A stretch of 64,000 nucleotides of DNA, from the NCBI RefSeq assembly GCF_000203815.1, contig NW_004457734.1, forward strand, positions 627,233 to 691,232, given 5' to 3'. Position 1 is the stretch's first letter; the number at the start of each line of letters is the position of its first letter. Below the pieces are notes generated by a model. The model was not told the origin of the DNA and made no database searches. It worked only from the letters and a program-made list of their open reading frames with translations. Of the stretch, positions 30,796 through 42,361 are shown piece by piece. This DNA is from Cavenderia fasciculata. Taxonomy: Eukaryota; Evosea; Eumycetozoa; Acytosteliales; Cavenderiaceae. A program made the translations under genes and the position numbers.

Positions 30796-32162
30796 TTATT
30801 TTCTAAGATTATAAATTTCTTTTGCTAAATTAAATAATTCTCTACCAAATTCAATTGATTTTGTATTTTGATCTGGGACACCTTCAAATCCATGGATTGC
30901 ACCCCACCAAGCACAACCAATGGCTGCGGTACTATCACTATCACCACCGTGGATAGCAGATCTTTCAATCATTTCCTTCCAATTGTTACCAGATCCCAAT
31001 AGAGCATCATAGGCAATGAGAACGCTATCGTGTCCAGAACTACCACCCCAACCATCAAATGAAATGCTATGATAAAAGTTGTCTCTTTCAATGTTTTCAT
31101 ATTTGGCTGGAAACTTTGGATAGTCCGAACCAATAGATTCAACTTTGAGTGGAATAGAACGAAGTTCCAAATAAGACTTCCAAGCATTTTCAAAATAATT
31201 GATCCCCTTTTCGTATTGTGCCATGGTACGATTTGGTTGTGATTGACTATTGGTGAGATACTCTTTTGCCTTTGGGAGGACTTGATCATAGAAACGAGTA
31301 CCCCATTCTCTAGCTGGAATACCACGAATGGCATAGGCTGTAAAGAGTGATGATACTAAAGCACCAAGGAATCCAACTGGATGATTGTGTGTAATTCTAC
31401 CACTTTCAATGGCATAACGAATCAATTCGTCTTCTGCTTCGGGCGAATAGTATTTCAATCCAATACACATTGATCTCATTGATCCTCCACATCCTCCTCC
31501 ACTTGGTGCATATGGTATTTCATTCCAATTTAACTTTGTCTTTCTCATTCCTGGTGTCATTAATGATACTGACATTATTGTTTGTCTTCCTGGTGCTCTT
31601 CCCTTAAAATTAAAAAAAAAAGGAGATTAGAAAAGAATAAGAAATTAGAAAAGAATAGAATAGAATAGATTTTTTAGATTACATACAGCCATAGTCTCCA
31701 TACATTTAATATATTTCTTTGCAATCTTTTCACAATTACGATTAAATAATTCATCACCTTGTAATGGTTTTTTGGTTGGACGTGAAATAGCAACTGCTGT
31801 TGCAATATGCATTATAGTATCATCTGAAACTCTCCATTCTCTTGGGTTTACTCTTTAAATAAAAAAAAATAAAAAATAAAAAAAAAGAAAGATACAATGT
31901 TTAATAAAAGAAGAAGAAGAAGAATCTTATAAATGTCAGATACAAACTTTATACCATCAACCATACCAATATCACAATATTGTTTATAAATTGCATTTGG
32001 GTTCTTTAATAAATGATATTATATTAGCATTTATTCATTATACTATCTTGAATGTTTGATTAAAGTATACTTTACTCTTTCAAACTCCCAAATACCATTT
32101 TTATAACCAATAGCATCACCAACTGCTGATAATATCATTGTAGCTGAATATCTTTCTTCCAT
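30796..32162 (-). CDS. ADP-ribosylarginine hydrolase (ARH1-like)
   Basis: This enzyme removes ADP-ribose from modified arginine and has a two-magnesium active site. Four exons, 32162-32076, 32003-31948, 31852-31687 and 31602-30796, give 371 residues (human ARH1 has 357). Motifs in order: MILSAVGDAIGY, the metal-binding WRVSDDTIMH, SGGGCGGSMRSMCIGL, THNHPVGFLGALVSSLF, and the second metal-binding block GGDSDSTAAIGCAWWGAIHG. Intron 2 uses a GTTTGT donor, chosen because it joins DGIK to VNPREWRVSDDT, as the family requires, and keeps frame. All ligand Asp residues are present, so the enzyme should be active. Confidence 0.95.
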
Positions 32163-32334
32163 TCCTTTCTCTCTATTTCTAAACTAATTGAAATCAAACT
32201 AAACTACTCTCACAACATCAAAGTACTAGAAAGTTTTGAACAGTAAAAAAAAATGAATTAAATTAAATTTTGTGTGAAGTTCTTCTTGGAATGATGATCA
32301 AAGAATCTAATTAATTTTATTTTATTTTATTTTT

Positions 32335-33128
32335 CTAGAAAGTAGCTTTTGGTCTATTTTCAAGATAAGAAACAAGTTGTGGTAAAGAGGAAATTGATTT
32401 ATGTTGAGACAATAGGTTGGTGTAAGTGGAAAGTTGATCGTTGAAACCAAAGTATAAGAGATTATCGACGACGTTAAAGATGGCAAGATCGGCATACGAC
32501 AATTGAGTGCCTACAAAGAATTTGCCACCGTTCTTGGTGAGCAAAGTCTCCAAACGACCAACAAACTTTGGAATAATCTTGTTTTTGAAATCATCGACAC
32601 TGGCACCAAGGTTCAATGTCTTGTAGAGATGATCCAAAACATCTGGTGCTACATTTACAATTGAATTGGAAATAGCCTTTTGTTCTTCATTGTTGTCACC
32701 ACCTGTAAAATTGAATTTGTTAGCCAAATACAATTGAATTGCCAATGACTGAGAAAGTTGAATCTTTTCATCAATATAATATGGAACTAACAAAAAAAAA
32801 TAGAAAATAGAAAAAAATAGAAAAATAGAAATTGATTAGTAAACAAATCAATGATTCATTTAGATATATTTTATATTTACCTTGACCAAATGGTAATTGA
32901 TCAAGAATATTTTGTGGGAGTTCATTGATATCATTAATTCTAATATCAGTAAATTTAACTTCAAAATAAGTTAACAAGAGACGAATTAATTCTCCCTTTC
33001 CTCTTCCATCAAACTAATAATAATAAAAGAAAGAAGAAGAAGAAGAAAAAAAAAGAATTAGAATATTTTAAATGAAGAGTATTTTTATAAATATTTAAAC
33101 ATACATAGTAAAAAGTTGGTTGTGACAT
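32335..33128 (-). CDS. Glutathione S-transferase, sigma-like
   Basis: This detoxifying transferase joins glutathione to electrophiles. Three exons, 33128-33105, 33013-32881 and 32786-32335, give 202 residues. The N-terminal thioredoxin-like domain starts MSQPTFYYFDGRGKGELIRL, with the catalytic Tyr near residue 8 and the GRG-x-x-E-x-x-R-L pattern of sigma and alpha classes. It continues to VPYYIDEKIQLSQSLAIQLY (the Gln-Ser glutathione gamma-glutamyl site). The helical domain contains KFFVGTQLSYADLAIFNVVD, with the conserved N-capping/Asp motif. The protein is full length. Confidence 0.95.
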
Positions 33129-33596
33129 TGTGTATATATATTTTAGTATTAGAATTAATTATTAAAAGTTGTATAATTATAATTATAATGACCATCGTGA
33201 TCACTTATTTATAGTCATCGGTTTTGGGGACTATTCTAAAAGTGAAATTGAAAATATCGGCAAAAATGGGATGTTCTCTGATCTTCTTATTCTTTTTTTC
33301 TTTTTGTGTGGTTTTAGAACACGATCTCTGTGAGAAGGTTTGAAATTTCATTTTGTTCTCCAAGAGAATGTGCATTCCCTCAAGAGTTGATCTCGAAGAT
33401 GATTATTATTAATATATTGTAGAGAACATTGATCATCAACGGGGATTTATTTTCCCAGTGATATCAATCAATCAATCACAATCATGATTCTTCTGCTCTC
33501 TTCTCTTTTTTGTTTTATAAATTTATATTTTTTATTTTATTTTTGTTTCCAGGTTTCCTTTCCTTTTCTTTAATAACAATTTTGTTTCCGTTTAGT
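33129..33596. other. Intergenic region between GST and eIF3j
   Basis: This is the GST promoter plus the eIF3j 3' flank. It includes a self-complementary GAGAATGTGCATTCCCTC near 33363 and a TTTTTGTTTT-rich patch after 33500. The small ORFs at 33510-33743 are composition artefacts overlapping the last eIF3j exon. Confidence 0.5.
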
Positions 33597-34480
33597 TTAC
33601 ATAAAATCTTCTTCACCAAAGTTTTCCATTTCATTATCGAGTTGGAGAGTTTTCTTTGTGGCAGCAGCCTTTGTTGGTTTCTTTCCTTTGCCAACTGCAT
33701 TCTTTTCTTGTTTGATTTTATCATTTACAATGACGGTGAGTGATTTAACCAAATCGTTGGTTTCCTGTGATGTCATATTTGCAGTTGCATTCTTTAAAAT
33801 TGTCTTTATGATTGTTGGATAATGATATGATTTCTATATAGAAATAAAAAGAATGTTATGGTTAATAAGAACAATTTTTCTTCTTATTCTTTTTTCTTTT
33901 TTCTTTTTTCTTCTTTTTCATCATTCTTACTTCAAATTTAGTAACATATTTTGAAAGAGCATTTGAATAATTTTCATAATCCTTTTCAGAGGTTGGGTTC
34001 ATAGTATCGAGAGAACATTGAGCAGTTGGGGTGGTTTCTCTGACCGAGATACCTTGAAAGACATCGTTTGCATTTTGGAGATCAGCTTCCTCTTGCATTT
34101 CTCTTTGTTTCATCTTGTCTTTGTAAATGTCAAAGTCGTCTGTCGATACCTTGTCCTCCTTTTCTCTCAATTCGAGTGCCTTTTTGAGAGCTTGAGCCTT
34201 TGACAATGGCTTTGGAGCTGGCTTTGATGGAACCTTGGTTGGTTCTTCAACCTCTTCCTTTTCCTCGGGCTCGGCATCCCAATCGTCCATACCATCACCT
34301 TGATCTCTATTTTCTTCTTCCCATCTGTTTCCTGCTACTGGAGTATAATCTTCTGAATCTAACATACATATGTAGAATGGTTAGAACAATGATCATCATC
34401 GATTTGTTGTCAAGTAAACAAGAATGAACAAGACGTCCCATTCATTTCTATATAGACTTTGACTTACCCCAATCACCCAT
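33597..34480 (-). CDS. eif3J: Translation initiation factor eIF3 subunit j
   Basis: This loosely bound eIF3 subunit sits in the mRNA entry channel of the 40S ribosome. Three exons, 34480-34468, 34358-33931 and 33833-33597, give 225 residues. The first exon is only 13 bases and encodes MGDW. The N-terminus is acidic with the conserved WEEENRD and DDWDAEPEEKEE segments. The middle holds a Lys/Ala-rich PLSKAQALKKALELREKED helix and the DFDIYKDKMK segment, and the end holds SLTVIVNDKIKQEK and a Lys-rich then acidic tail (GEEDFM). Length and charge pattern match the family. Confidence 0.9.
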
Positions 34481-35269
34481 ATTATATTTTGATTTCTCTA
34501 TATATTCTTTTTAACTAGTAAAGTATAAAAGCTAAGCAAAGTAATAAGATAAACAGAGAAACTCAGAACGAAATGAACCAAATCAAGCAAGAAAATAAAA
34601 AAAAAATTAAAAAATTGAGCGAAACCATAGGAGGAATAAGTTGTTTCTCTTCATTTGTTGTAGTTGTTGATGTTTCAATATTGATAGTAATAATACATAT
34701 TGTTTATTTGTTTATTTGTACATTTAGTGTAAATATTAGTATTAGTATTAGTATTAGTATTTCAGTTCAATCACTCGGTCACACTTCAGCAGAGTACACC
34801 TCAAGACATGGATGAGGTCTCGGTCTCTTTCAAAAAACAGAGAATTTAAAGGGTTGTATTATTTTAGATCACTTCACGATATCTTGTCTGACGTCGTGTG
34901 GATGTGGATATTTATAATGATCCACTCGAGTTTTAGTCAAAACCCTGCGAAATCATCCCAATGTCTGACTATCATTTTTCTGTGTAAGACAATGGTTTCA
35001 TGAAATCCTGTCGGTCCGAGAATCTAGGCTACATCTTTACGTTGTTTAGACACTCAACAAGCCACCAGTCTACCCAGTTGGGCAACCCAAGAGATATTAT
35101 TTGATGCAATATTTGATATTTTAAAATTTTAAAATATTTTTATTCTCCTTTCTTTGTTACCAAACCATCCATACGGAAATCTATTTAATCCCTCCTCAAA
35201 CAGATGTAAAAGTGATCATTTTTTCTTTATTCCTCCTCTTCTCTATATATTTATATAAATTTTTAAAAT
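34481..35269. other. Intergenic region
   Basis: There is no supported gene. The plus-strand open frame at 34573-34815 is rich in Ile/Val/Ser repeats (an ATTAGT hexamer run near 34735-34760) and lacks features. A GC-richer stretch at about 34990-35090 has short self-complementary words (GTTGGGCAACCCAAG) but does not fold into anything I recognise. Confidence 0.5.
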
Positions 35270-35806
35270 ATGAAATTATTATTATTGACAATTATTTTAG
35301 CATACTTTTCCTCCTCTGTCATGGCTGCCGATTCATATGAAGTGATTATAAAATCATTTTGTAGTGCTGCTGTTGCTGGACAATGTGATGGTACTGCTAC
35401 GCAAACCTATTATACTGCTAATACCGCCAGCTGTCAAAAGTTTGTTACCTGTGACACTTCTGCTCCAGTCGCCTACAGAAAATGGGCATGGGATATGAAC
35501 TCTAGCATGTTCAACTTTACCACTTTTTCCGACTCTGCTTGTACCACTGAAACCGTTGCTGCCCAAATCTACCCTTGCCAACTCGAAGAGAATGGATCAG
35601 TAATCCAATGTCGTCCCACCGACAATTACTTTGTCAAGCCATGGTCTTCAATCTGCATGATCTCTACCAATGCCGATGACGGAGGAGGTAATAACAGTGG
35701 TGGTGGAAAGGGTGATGGAAGTTCAACTTCTTCTACTCTCTCTGTTGGATCTACAATGGTAGTCTTTACAACAATCGTTGCAACGATCATTACTTTATTA
35801 TTTTAA
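35270..35806 (+). CDS. Secreted, probably GPI-anchored Cys-rich protein
   Basis: This is a 178-residue single-exon protein. Residues 1-19 form a signal peptide (LLLLTIILAYFSSSVMAA). The mature part has about eight Cys residues in a compact domain (FCSAAVAGQCDG, CQKFVTCDT, CTTETVAAQIYPC, IQCRPTD, SSICMIS) with N-glycosylation sites. It is followed by a Gly/Ser-rich linker and a C-terminal hydrophobic stretch (MVVFTTIVATIITLLF) with no cytoplasmic tail, as expected for a GPI-anchor signal. It is similar in layout to small dictyostelid cell-surface proteins, but I cannot place it in a named family. Confidence 0.75.
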   Translation: MKLLLLTIILAYFSSSVMAADSYEVIIKSFCSAAVAGQCDGTATQTYYTANTASCQKFVTCDTSAPVAYRKWAWDMNSSMFNFTTFSDSACTTETVAAQIYPCQLEENGSVIQCRPTDNYFVKPWSSICMISTNADDGGGNNSGGGKGDGSSTSSTLSVGSTMVVFTTIVATIITLLF

Positions 35807-36486
35807 AATAATAGTAGTAATAATAATAATAATAGATTCAAAATAAATAAAAACAAAAATTATTATTTATTTATTTTAAAAACCTAATCTGGTGTTATGT
35901 GGTAATAATAATAATATGATAATTTATATTATTTGTTCAACTCTATTTCTCTTATAGATCGATCTATTTAGTCATATTCATTACATTATTTCACAACTTG
36001 TGAAAACTTGAAATATATGAAAAAAATCGATGTTTTTCAAATCTCTTTTTGGTTTTTTATAATAAATTAAATTATTTTAATAATCTAGGTTATTTTTTCA
36101 AGGGAAGAATTTTATTTTGAGAATCAACTCTGTTGCACCAAAAAAAATCCGAACCTACCATACACCAAAATAAAAACTAAAACTAAAAACATTAAACGTC
36201 TAGTTTAAAAGGTATCGTTTATAAACAAATCATTTAACCAAAATGTAAAGTATATACCTCAAATATATAGAACATATTACAATAGAATAGAATAGAATAG
36301 AATAGAATAGAATAGAATAGAATAGAATAGAATAGAATATAAATTATTTGTATACAATTATATTTATATATTTTTTTAAAAATTTATTTTCCCATTCCCA
36401 CAAATACCAATTATTCCCATTTCCCAATCTCAACATTTCAACATTTCAACTCTTGCACTTTTATTTATATAATTAATATTTAAATA
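35807..36486. other. Intergenic region with AATAG pentamer array
   Basis: AT-rich DNA. The only structure is the pentanucleotide run at 36281-36339 and T-rich stretches. I see no gene. Confidence 0.55.
36281..36339. repeat. (AATAG)n pentanucleotide array
   Basis: There are about twelve perfect consecutive AATAG units, the cleanest microsatellite in the window apart from CT and CAA types. Confidence 0.95.
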
Positions 36487-36639
36487 ATGTTTGATATCAT
36501 TTTATCAATTTATTATTTAGTATTATCATTTTTAGCAGAAGTTATAAAAGATAAAACTTTAACAGAATCAAGATTAAAAAAAGAAAAACCAATCAAAAAG
36601 TTTATTCTTGCAAATAAATATATTTTAAAAGATAAATAA
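36487..36639 (+). CDS. Small 50-residue membrane protein candidate
   Basis: The open frame reads MFDIILSIYYLVLSFLAEVI, then a basic tail rich in Lys with KKEKPIKKFILANKYILKDK. It has one predicted transmembrane helix at residues 2-20 followed by a strongly basic segment, a plausible architecture for a small organelle or ER protein. It lies 22 bases before the universal stress protein start codon on the same strand. It could therefore be a separate gene, an upstream ORF in that gene's leader, or chance. Codon use resembles neighbouring genes. Confidence 0.35.
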   Translation: MFDIILSIYYLVLSFLAEVIKDKTLTESRLKKEKPIKKFILANKYILKDK

Positions 36640-36661
36640 CAACAAATAATATAATATAAAA

Positions 36662-37215
36662 ATGAAGTACACATATATGGTATGTTTGGATGGATCTGAA
36701 GCTAGTCACAAGGCTTATTCATGGGCTGAAGCTGAAGCACTCCAAGATCAATCTAGAGAAACTGAACTTATTTTATTAAATATAGTTTCAAAAACAAAAT
36801 TAGATGTAAGTATAAAAATTAAACCAAACTAATTGAATATTTAATACTATCTTTATTTATTTATTCTAATTAGTTTATGGATGTATATTATAAAGAAAGA
36901 AAAGAATTAGCAGTTAAAGGAGTGGAATCATTTTCAAAAGATTTGGAAAATTTAAAGATTCCACATCAATCGCTGGTAGTTGAAACTCATAAAGATCCAA
37001 GACATGCAATCATTGAATACGCTGAAAAATATAGAGTTGATATGGTTTTAATAGGATATGAAGATAAATCAACTTTAAAGAAATTGGTCGATGGTCATAA
37101 TGTTGCCGATTTTGTCTTGAAGCATTGTGCATGTCCAGTTCTCATTTTCAAAGATCTCTCCCAACTAAAACATATTCATCAAGAGAATCAAAAATCTCTT
37201 CATCGTTCTGGTTAA
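36662..37215 (+). CDS. Universal stress protein family member
   Basis: This is a single-domain USP of 161 residues from exons 36662-36805 and 36874-37215. The N-terminal beta strand and first loop read YTYMVCLDGSEASHKAYSWA, with the Asp that contacts nucleotide. The ending contains VDMVLIGYEDKSTLKKLVDG and NVADFVLKHCACPVLIFKD. The usual G-x2-G-x9-G-(S/T) ATP loop is altered (GYEDKSTLKKLVDGHNVADF), so ATP binding is doubtful. The intron has a GTAAGT donor and TTAG acceptor. Confidence 0.88.
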
Positions 37216-37445
37216 TATTTAAATTATATTTGTAAATAATAATAATAATAAACAAACAAATTAAAAACTTTGTATATATTTTTTGTAAACTACTTATAAA
37301 TACCAAGATGTGTCATTAATTAAATTTTTACACAAAAAAACAAAAACTTGAACATGTGTCTTGCTCCCTCATTTAAAAGTAATCGAAGATTAGAGAAAGA
37401 GAGGATAGTCAATACTGAGGAGAAAGATAAGATAGATAGGAGAGA

Positions 37446-38695
37446 ATGTCGTTCAATCTTGATGATTTGTTAAATAGTGCACTTGATGAACTAGAAGTTC
37501 AAGAGGAATCAAAAAAGAAGAATGATAAGTTGAATGCTACTGCTGCTACTGCTAGTTCACCATCAACTACTGCTACGACTAGTGCAACATCAACTACTAC
37601 TACAACAACAACAACAACAACAACAACAAATACAAATACAACAAATACAAATACATCAACTGGAATGGAAGGACTATTTAATATGGATGAATTGAAAAAG
37701 TTTATAGGTCAACAAGGAGGTGGAGGAGATGCAGTCAATGCAAAAGAACAAGAACAAATATTCGAACTGTTACAAACTCTGTCACAGGCATCAAAGGATT
37801 TAGATAAATTTGGTGGCGGTGGTGAAGGAGATACAACTACAACTGCGTCACTGACACCAAACTTTGATGACTTTGCAAAATCAGCAGATACATTTCTTGG
37901 TGGAATGTCAGACAGCGAGAAACAAGAGTTTGCTGCTAATATGGAAAAGTGGTCAACTCTATTCCCAGAAGGAATGGGTATGGGTACAGGTATGGGTATG
38001 GGGATGGGTCCAATTCCTGCTGCCGGACCCATCCCAGCACCACAACCAAATGTAGATATTAAGGATTTCGAAAACAACGTCAGTCATTTATTAAAAGGAT
38101 TTGCTCAAAATGCTGCAAGTCAACCAACCACAACCGCAGCTGATAAATCAGGTGGTTCCAATCCAATGGATGCATTTATGCAAACAATGATGCAAGGTAT
38201 GGGTGGTATGGGTGGTAATAGTCAAGACACTGAAGAACTCATCAAACAAGCAATGGCAATGTCATCTGGTGGAATGGATGATTCACATCTCAATGATACT
38301 GTCTCTGAATTTTATGATTTATCAATGAAATATATTATTGAACATGTATGTTTGAAAAGAGAAAAAGAAAACAAAAGAAAAAGAAAGGAATAATAATATT
38401 AATAATATTTATTTATTTACTCTTACTCTTTTTTAAGTATCCAAAATGGATTGAAGATAACAAGAATAATTATACAGCAGGAGAAGTTGAAAAGTTTAAA
38501 GAACAATATGTATCATTTACAAAAATATTTAGTACCGATGAATCCAATCAGACTTCTGACGAATTGGTCAATTCAGTCACCATGTTGGGTCAACTACCAG
38601 AAGCATTTTGTGAACAATTCTGTGCCGATGTACAAAAGGATTTAGAAAAGGATGTATTTAACAACAACAATCAAAATAATAATAATGAAAAATAA
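37446..38695 (+). CDS. pex19: Peroxin 19 (PEX19)
   Basis: PEX19 is the cytosolic chaperone and import receptor for peroxisomal membrane proteins. Exons 37446-38345 and 38438-38695 give 385 residues. The N-terminal PEX3-binding motif is clear (FNLDDLLNSALDEL), followed by a Thr/Asn-rich insert. The second conserved stretch reads MEGLFNMDELKKFIG, and the C-terminal cargo-binding domain contains NPMDAFMQTMMQGM, SEFYDLSMKYIIEHYPKWIE and TMLGQLPEAFCEQF. The protein ends in an Asn-rich tail without a CaaX farnesylation box, unlike human and yeast PEX19. The intron carries a GTATGT donor. Confidence 0.93.
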
Positions 38696-39116
38696 AAAGA
38701 AAAGAAAAGAAATAGAGAGTTCTATAAAGTATATATTTCTTTTGATTTCCTTTTTTGTTCATTGGTCGTCATCGGCACACCTCTTTGTGAGTGTCGTTTT
38801 TCTTGTTGCGCAACCAATTTTTTTCGAGTTTTCTCCGTCTCGTGAAATTCATTCAAAAAAAAAAAAAAAAGTAATAGGGGGTGACCACCGAATCATCATC
38901 ACACGAGACACCTAAACTAGTTTGAGTTTACTCATCTCATCTATTGCTTTGTTGTCTTTTGTTGTTGTCTTTTTAATCAATCCGAATCCCTTCCCTCATC
39001 TCACAACAACAACAACAAACAACATACAACAAACAAACAAACAAACTAGTGATCTATTATTTAATCATTAACCTTTTTATTTATTTACATATATATTTTT
39101 CAGAGTACGGAGAAAG
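38696..39116. promoter_or_regulatory. LETM1 upstream region
   Basis: This ~420 base region has an A run near 38855-38869, a CTCATCTCA patch, (ACA)n and (AAAC)n words near 39005-39050 and no gene. The open frame at 38652-38915 overlaps the end of PEX19 and is a shadow. Confidence 0.5.
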
Positions 39117-40909
39117 ATGATTAGAATCGGTCGTTCAATATCTTCTTCGCTCGTTGGTAATACCAATAACAGTAGATTAATATACAATACCTTTATATCA
39201 AAATCATCAACATCGACAACAATAGCAGCAGTAGTACCATTAATAACAACTTCATCGACTAAATGTAATATTATGATGATCAATTTAGATTTTTGGAGAA
39301 AGAGATAATTAATATCTATCTCTTTTCATTTTTTTTTTTTCTTTCTTCTTCTTCTTTTTTAATAGATACATATAACAACAATAACAAGTTTAAGAATTAT
39401 TCACATGGTCAAATTTATAATGGAGCAAGTTTAATTGTTAATAATTTATTCAGATCATATACAACAGGTCAAGTACCACCAACAGGTGAAAAGAAAGATA
39501 CTACTGTTGCTGAAGATACTACTACTACTCCTACTACTACTACTACTACTACTACTACTGTTGAAGATACAAAGATTAGTATAACAAAAAAAGAAGTAGA
39601 TCCAAAGAAACCAAAAGAACCAATGAAAGTATGGTTGAAAAACATGGCAAAGCATTATTGGTTGGGAACCAAGTTGTTGGGCAAGAACATTGGTATTGCG
39701 GTGCGTTTGGTCAAGTTGCTTTCCAACGGACACGGTTTGTCACGTCGTGAGAGAAACTTGTTGGTACAAACATCGGCCGATGTGTTGCGATTGGTACCGT
39801 TTATTGTCATCATGCTCATTCCATTTGCCGAGTTGGCATTACCCTTTTTGCTCAAGATCTTCCCAAACTTGTTGCCAAGCACCTATGAGTTCAAGGATGA
39901 AAAGGACGAGCATCAACATCTCAAGCAAAAGGGTAACGTGTCGATGACCAAGTTCCTCCAAGAGACCTTGGCCGACATTTCGTGCGAGTTGCGTGAGAGC
40001 AACATCTCGAGCGCCAAGGAGTTCCACGACTTTATGCTCAAGGTCAAGCAAGGTGAGCAAGTGTCCAACGTCGAGATCCTCAAGTTCTCCAAGTTGTTCC
40101 GTGACGAGATCACCATGGAGAAAATCTCGCGTCCACAACTACTCAACATGCACAAGTATTTGGCTGGCTCCAGCTTTGTTGCCAAGTGGTATTCCAACGA
40201 CTACCTCAAACAACAAATCACCAAGAAACTCAAAAAGATCAAGCAAGACGATATCCTCATTAAAAAGGAGGGTGTCGAGTCTCTTACACTCGAAGAGTTG
40301 GTCGATGCCGCCCTCGTGCGTGGTTTCAAGGTCAACGGCTGCACACGCAAGCAGCTCGAGAACCAGCTCGAGCAATGGCTCGACATGTCACTCAACAAGA
40401 ACGTCCCCCCATCCCTCTTGATTCTCAGTCGTGCATTCACTCTCGAAAAAGAGTCTACTCAAGCCCTCGAAGAGACACTCGAACATATCCCCGAAGAGGC
40501 TCTCAACGAAGTACTCAAAAAGTTGCCAGATGTCTTTGAGGATGCTCAATCGGTAGAACGTCGTGAAGAAAAACTCGAAGCTCTCGCCGAGGAAGAAAAG
40601 GAATTAGATGTAAAGGTTGCAGAAGACAAGGAAAAGGCTGAAAAAATTGCAATTGAAGAAAAGGAAAAGGAAAAGGAAAAGGAGACTACTATTGAACCAA
40701 AAGTTGTTGAACAACATGCTATCGCTGAACCAGAAAAGGTCATCGAAACATCACCAGAACAACCAATCAAAAAATTGACTCCAGAAGCAAAAGCTGAACG
40801 TTTATTAAATGATGATGATGATATGGAAATTCATAAAGAAAGTGATACTAATAACAGTAATAATAATATTAATAATAATAATACAACAACAAAACCAGAA
40901 CAAAAATAA
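39117..40909 (+). CDS. letm1: LETM1-like mitochondrial inner membrane protein
   Basis: LETM1 acts in mitochondrial cation/proton exchange and ribosome association. I place exon 1 at 39117-39264 and exon 2 at 39366-40909, giving about 563 residues. A shorter first exon ending at 39156 is also in frame. The Ser/Thr-rich basic N-terminus suits a mitochondrial targeting signal. The core starts MKVWLKNMAKHYWLGTKLLG, has the membrane helix VLRLVPFIVIMLIPFAEL, and the LETM1 ribosome-binding-like domain (LPSTYEF, FRDEITMEKISRPQLLNMHK, KEGVESLTLEELVDAALVRG, LDMSLNKNVPPSLLILSRAF). The C-terminus is coiled-coil, acidic and Asn-rich. Codon use is strongly C/G-ending in the core. Confidence 0.92.
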
Positions 40910-41586
40910 AAAGAGGGAAAGTAAAGTATTTTTAGAATATAAATATAAATAGATTTTTAAAAAGGGTACATGGAACAAATAAATGAAACCCCTCTTTTTT
41001 TATACAATCAATCAATAGAGATATAAATATAAATATATCTTGGTTTTCCATCGAAATAAATCCAATCAAACTAACCCCGAACCCCCAAATACCACATACT
41101 ACATCCCCCTTCATATTCATTGCAAATATGTGGTTGTGTTGCTATTCTCATCAACATTATCTACACTTATTGTACTGGCACTAGATACTAAATATCGAAT
41201 GGGGTTACGATTTCCAAAAGAGTGGGATGTGGTATATGTGGTTAGGAGTAAAACACAAAGTGTTAAGATACGGTTGGTAAAAGATTGATTCACCATCATC
41301 ATCACGATATCTGTATAAACATGTTGTTGAATTTCAAAAAACAATCTACATTACATTCATTCATGTATACGTATCATCAATCCAATGATGATTTAAATTA
41401 ATCATCTACCAACCAACCATTTTACATTAATTGTTTGTTTTATTGTATTCAAATAATTATTATTAAATCAATCAATCAATCAAATCCCATATATATATAT
41501 ATATAAATATATATTATTATATATTAATTCTCCAACTATCATTTATTTATTTATTTATTTATTTATTATTTTAAAATACCTAAATA
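40910..41586. other. Intergenic region
   Basis: AT-rich sequence with AT and TTTA repeats near 41490-41570. A plus-strand frame at 41040-41288 (82 residues, with a hydrophobic VVVLLFSSTLSTLIVLAL stretch) is open, but its bases look noncoding and I do not call it. Confidence 0.5.
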
Positions 41587-42201
41587 ATGAAACCAATTTA
41601 TTTAATATTAATATTAATATGTGTTTCAGTTTATGGAATAGATATAAATGTTGGTAATAATAACAATAATTATAAAGAAGTGATTGAAATTCAAGTTGAT
41701 AGAGTTCAAGTATTGTCAACTTCGGTGACTATTAATTTTACATCAAATTGTCCAACTTTTATGCAAGCATCTGTATGGGGATACACTTGTCAACCAACCA
41801 AACGTATCAATGAAATACAATGTACTGGGTTGGAGCCAGGTACCACTCAAGCCTACTTGGTTTTGTCTCAATGTGGTAGTTCCTTTTTCAACACATTCCT
41901 CAATCTAAAGACATTCCCAGCAGTTGGTAATCCAGCCATTTCCTTTAAGGTGTTGGATTCAACATCATTCCAAGTATCACATAGAGCTATTGGTGGTGCA
42001 CCCTATCAATCAACTTACAATGTTACTGTTAGAGGTGAAAATAATGGTTTCGAAAAGAAAATTGAAAATACCTATTCAAGCGATCAAGTCATTCGAGTTC
42101 CACCCAAATCATCTCCATCATCTTCATGTACCTATATAGTAACAGTCACTGTCTATAATGATTATATAACAAATACTTCTGTTGATTCAATTAAATTGTA
42201 A
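41587..42201 (+). CDS. Secreted protein with Ig/FN3-like fold, unknown
   Basis: This is a 204-residue single-exon protein with a signal peptide (PIYLILILICVSVYG), then an Asn run and beta-rich sequence. It has alternating hydrophobic strands, several Cys (NCPTFM, YTCQPT, QCTGL, SQCGSSF, SCTYIV) and N-glycosylation sites. The pattern VTINFTSNC...LEPGTTQAYLVL resembles fibronectin type III or related folds. There is no C-terminal anchor, so it is probably secreted. Dictyostelids have many such lineage-specific surface or matrix proteins, and no named family is recognised. Confidence 0.65.
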   Translation: MKPIYLILILICVSVYGIDINVGNNNNNYKEVIEIQVDRVQVLSTSVTINFTSNCPTFMQASVWGYTCQPTKRINEIQCTGLEPGTTQAYLVLSQCGSSFFNTFLNLKTFPAVGNPAISFKVLDSTSFQVSHRAIGGAPYQSTYNVTVRGENNGFEKKIENTYSSDQVIRVPPKSSPSSSCTYIVTVTVYNDYITNTSVDSIKL

Positions 42202-42361
42202 AATAAACATATAAATTAAAAATTAAACAATCAACTTTGATCAATTTGATGAGATCTCATGTCTCTTGGTTGAAAAAAAAAAAAAAAAAACGAACGAATA
42301 AACACAAAACAATTAACGATTCTCTAATTTCTATTTAAATACAATATACATATATACAAAA

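Noticed and set aside
34573-34815. 80-codon plus-strand frame
   Set aside because: Hydrophobic/Ser repeat sequence caused by an ATTAGT run; no conserved features.
41040-41288. 82-codon plus-strand frame with a hydrophobic segment
   Set aside because: Codon use and composition look noncoding and it lacks context; kept only as a note in the intergenic entry.
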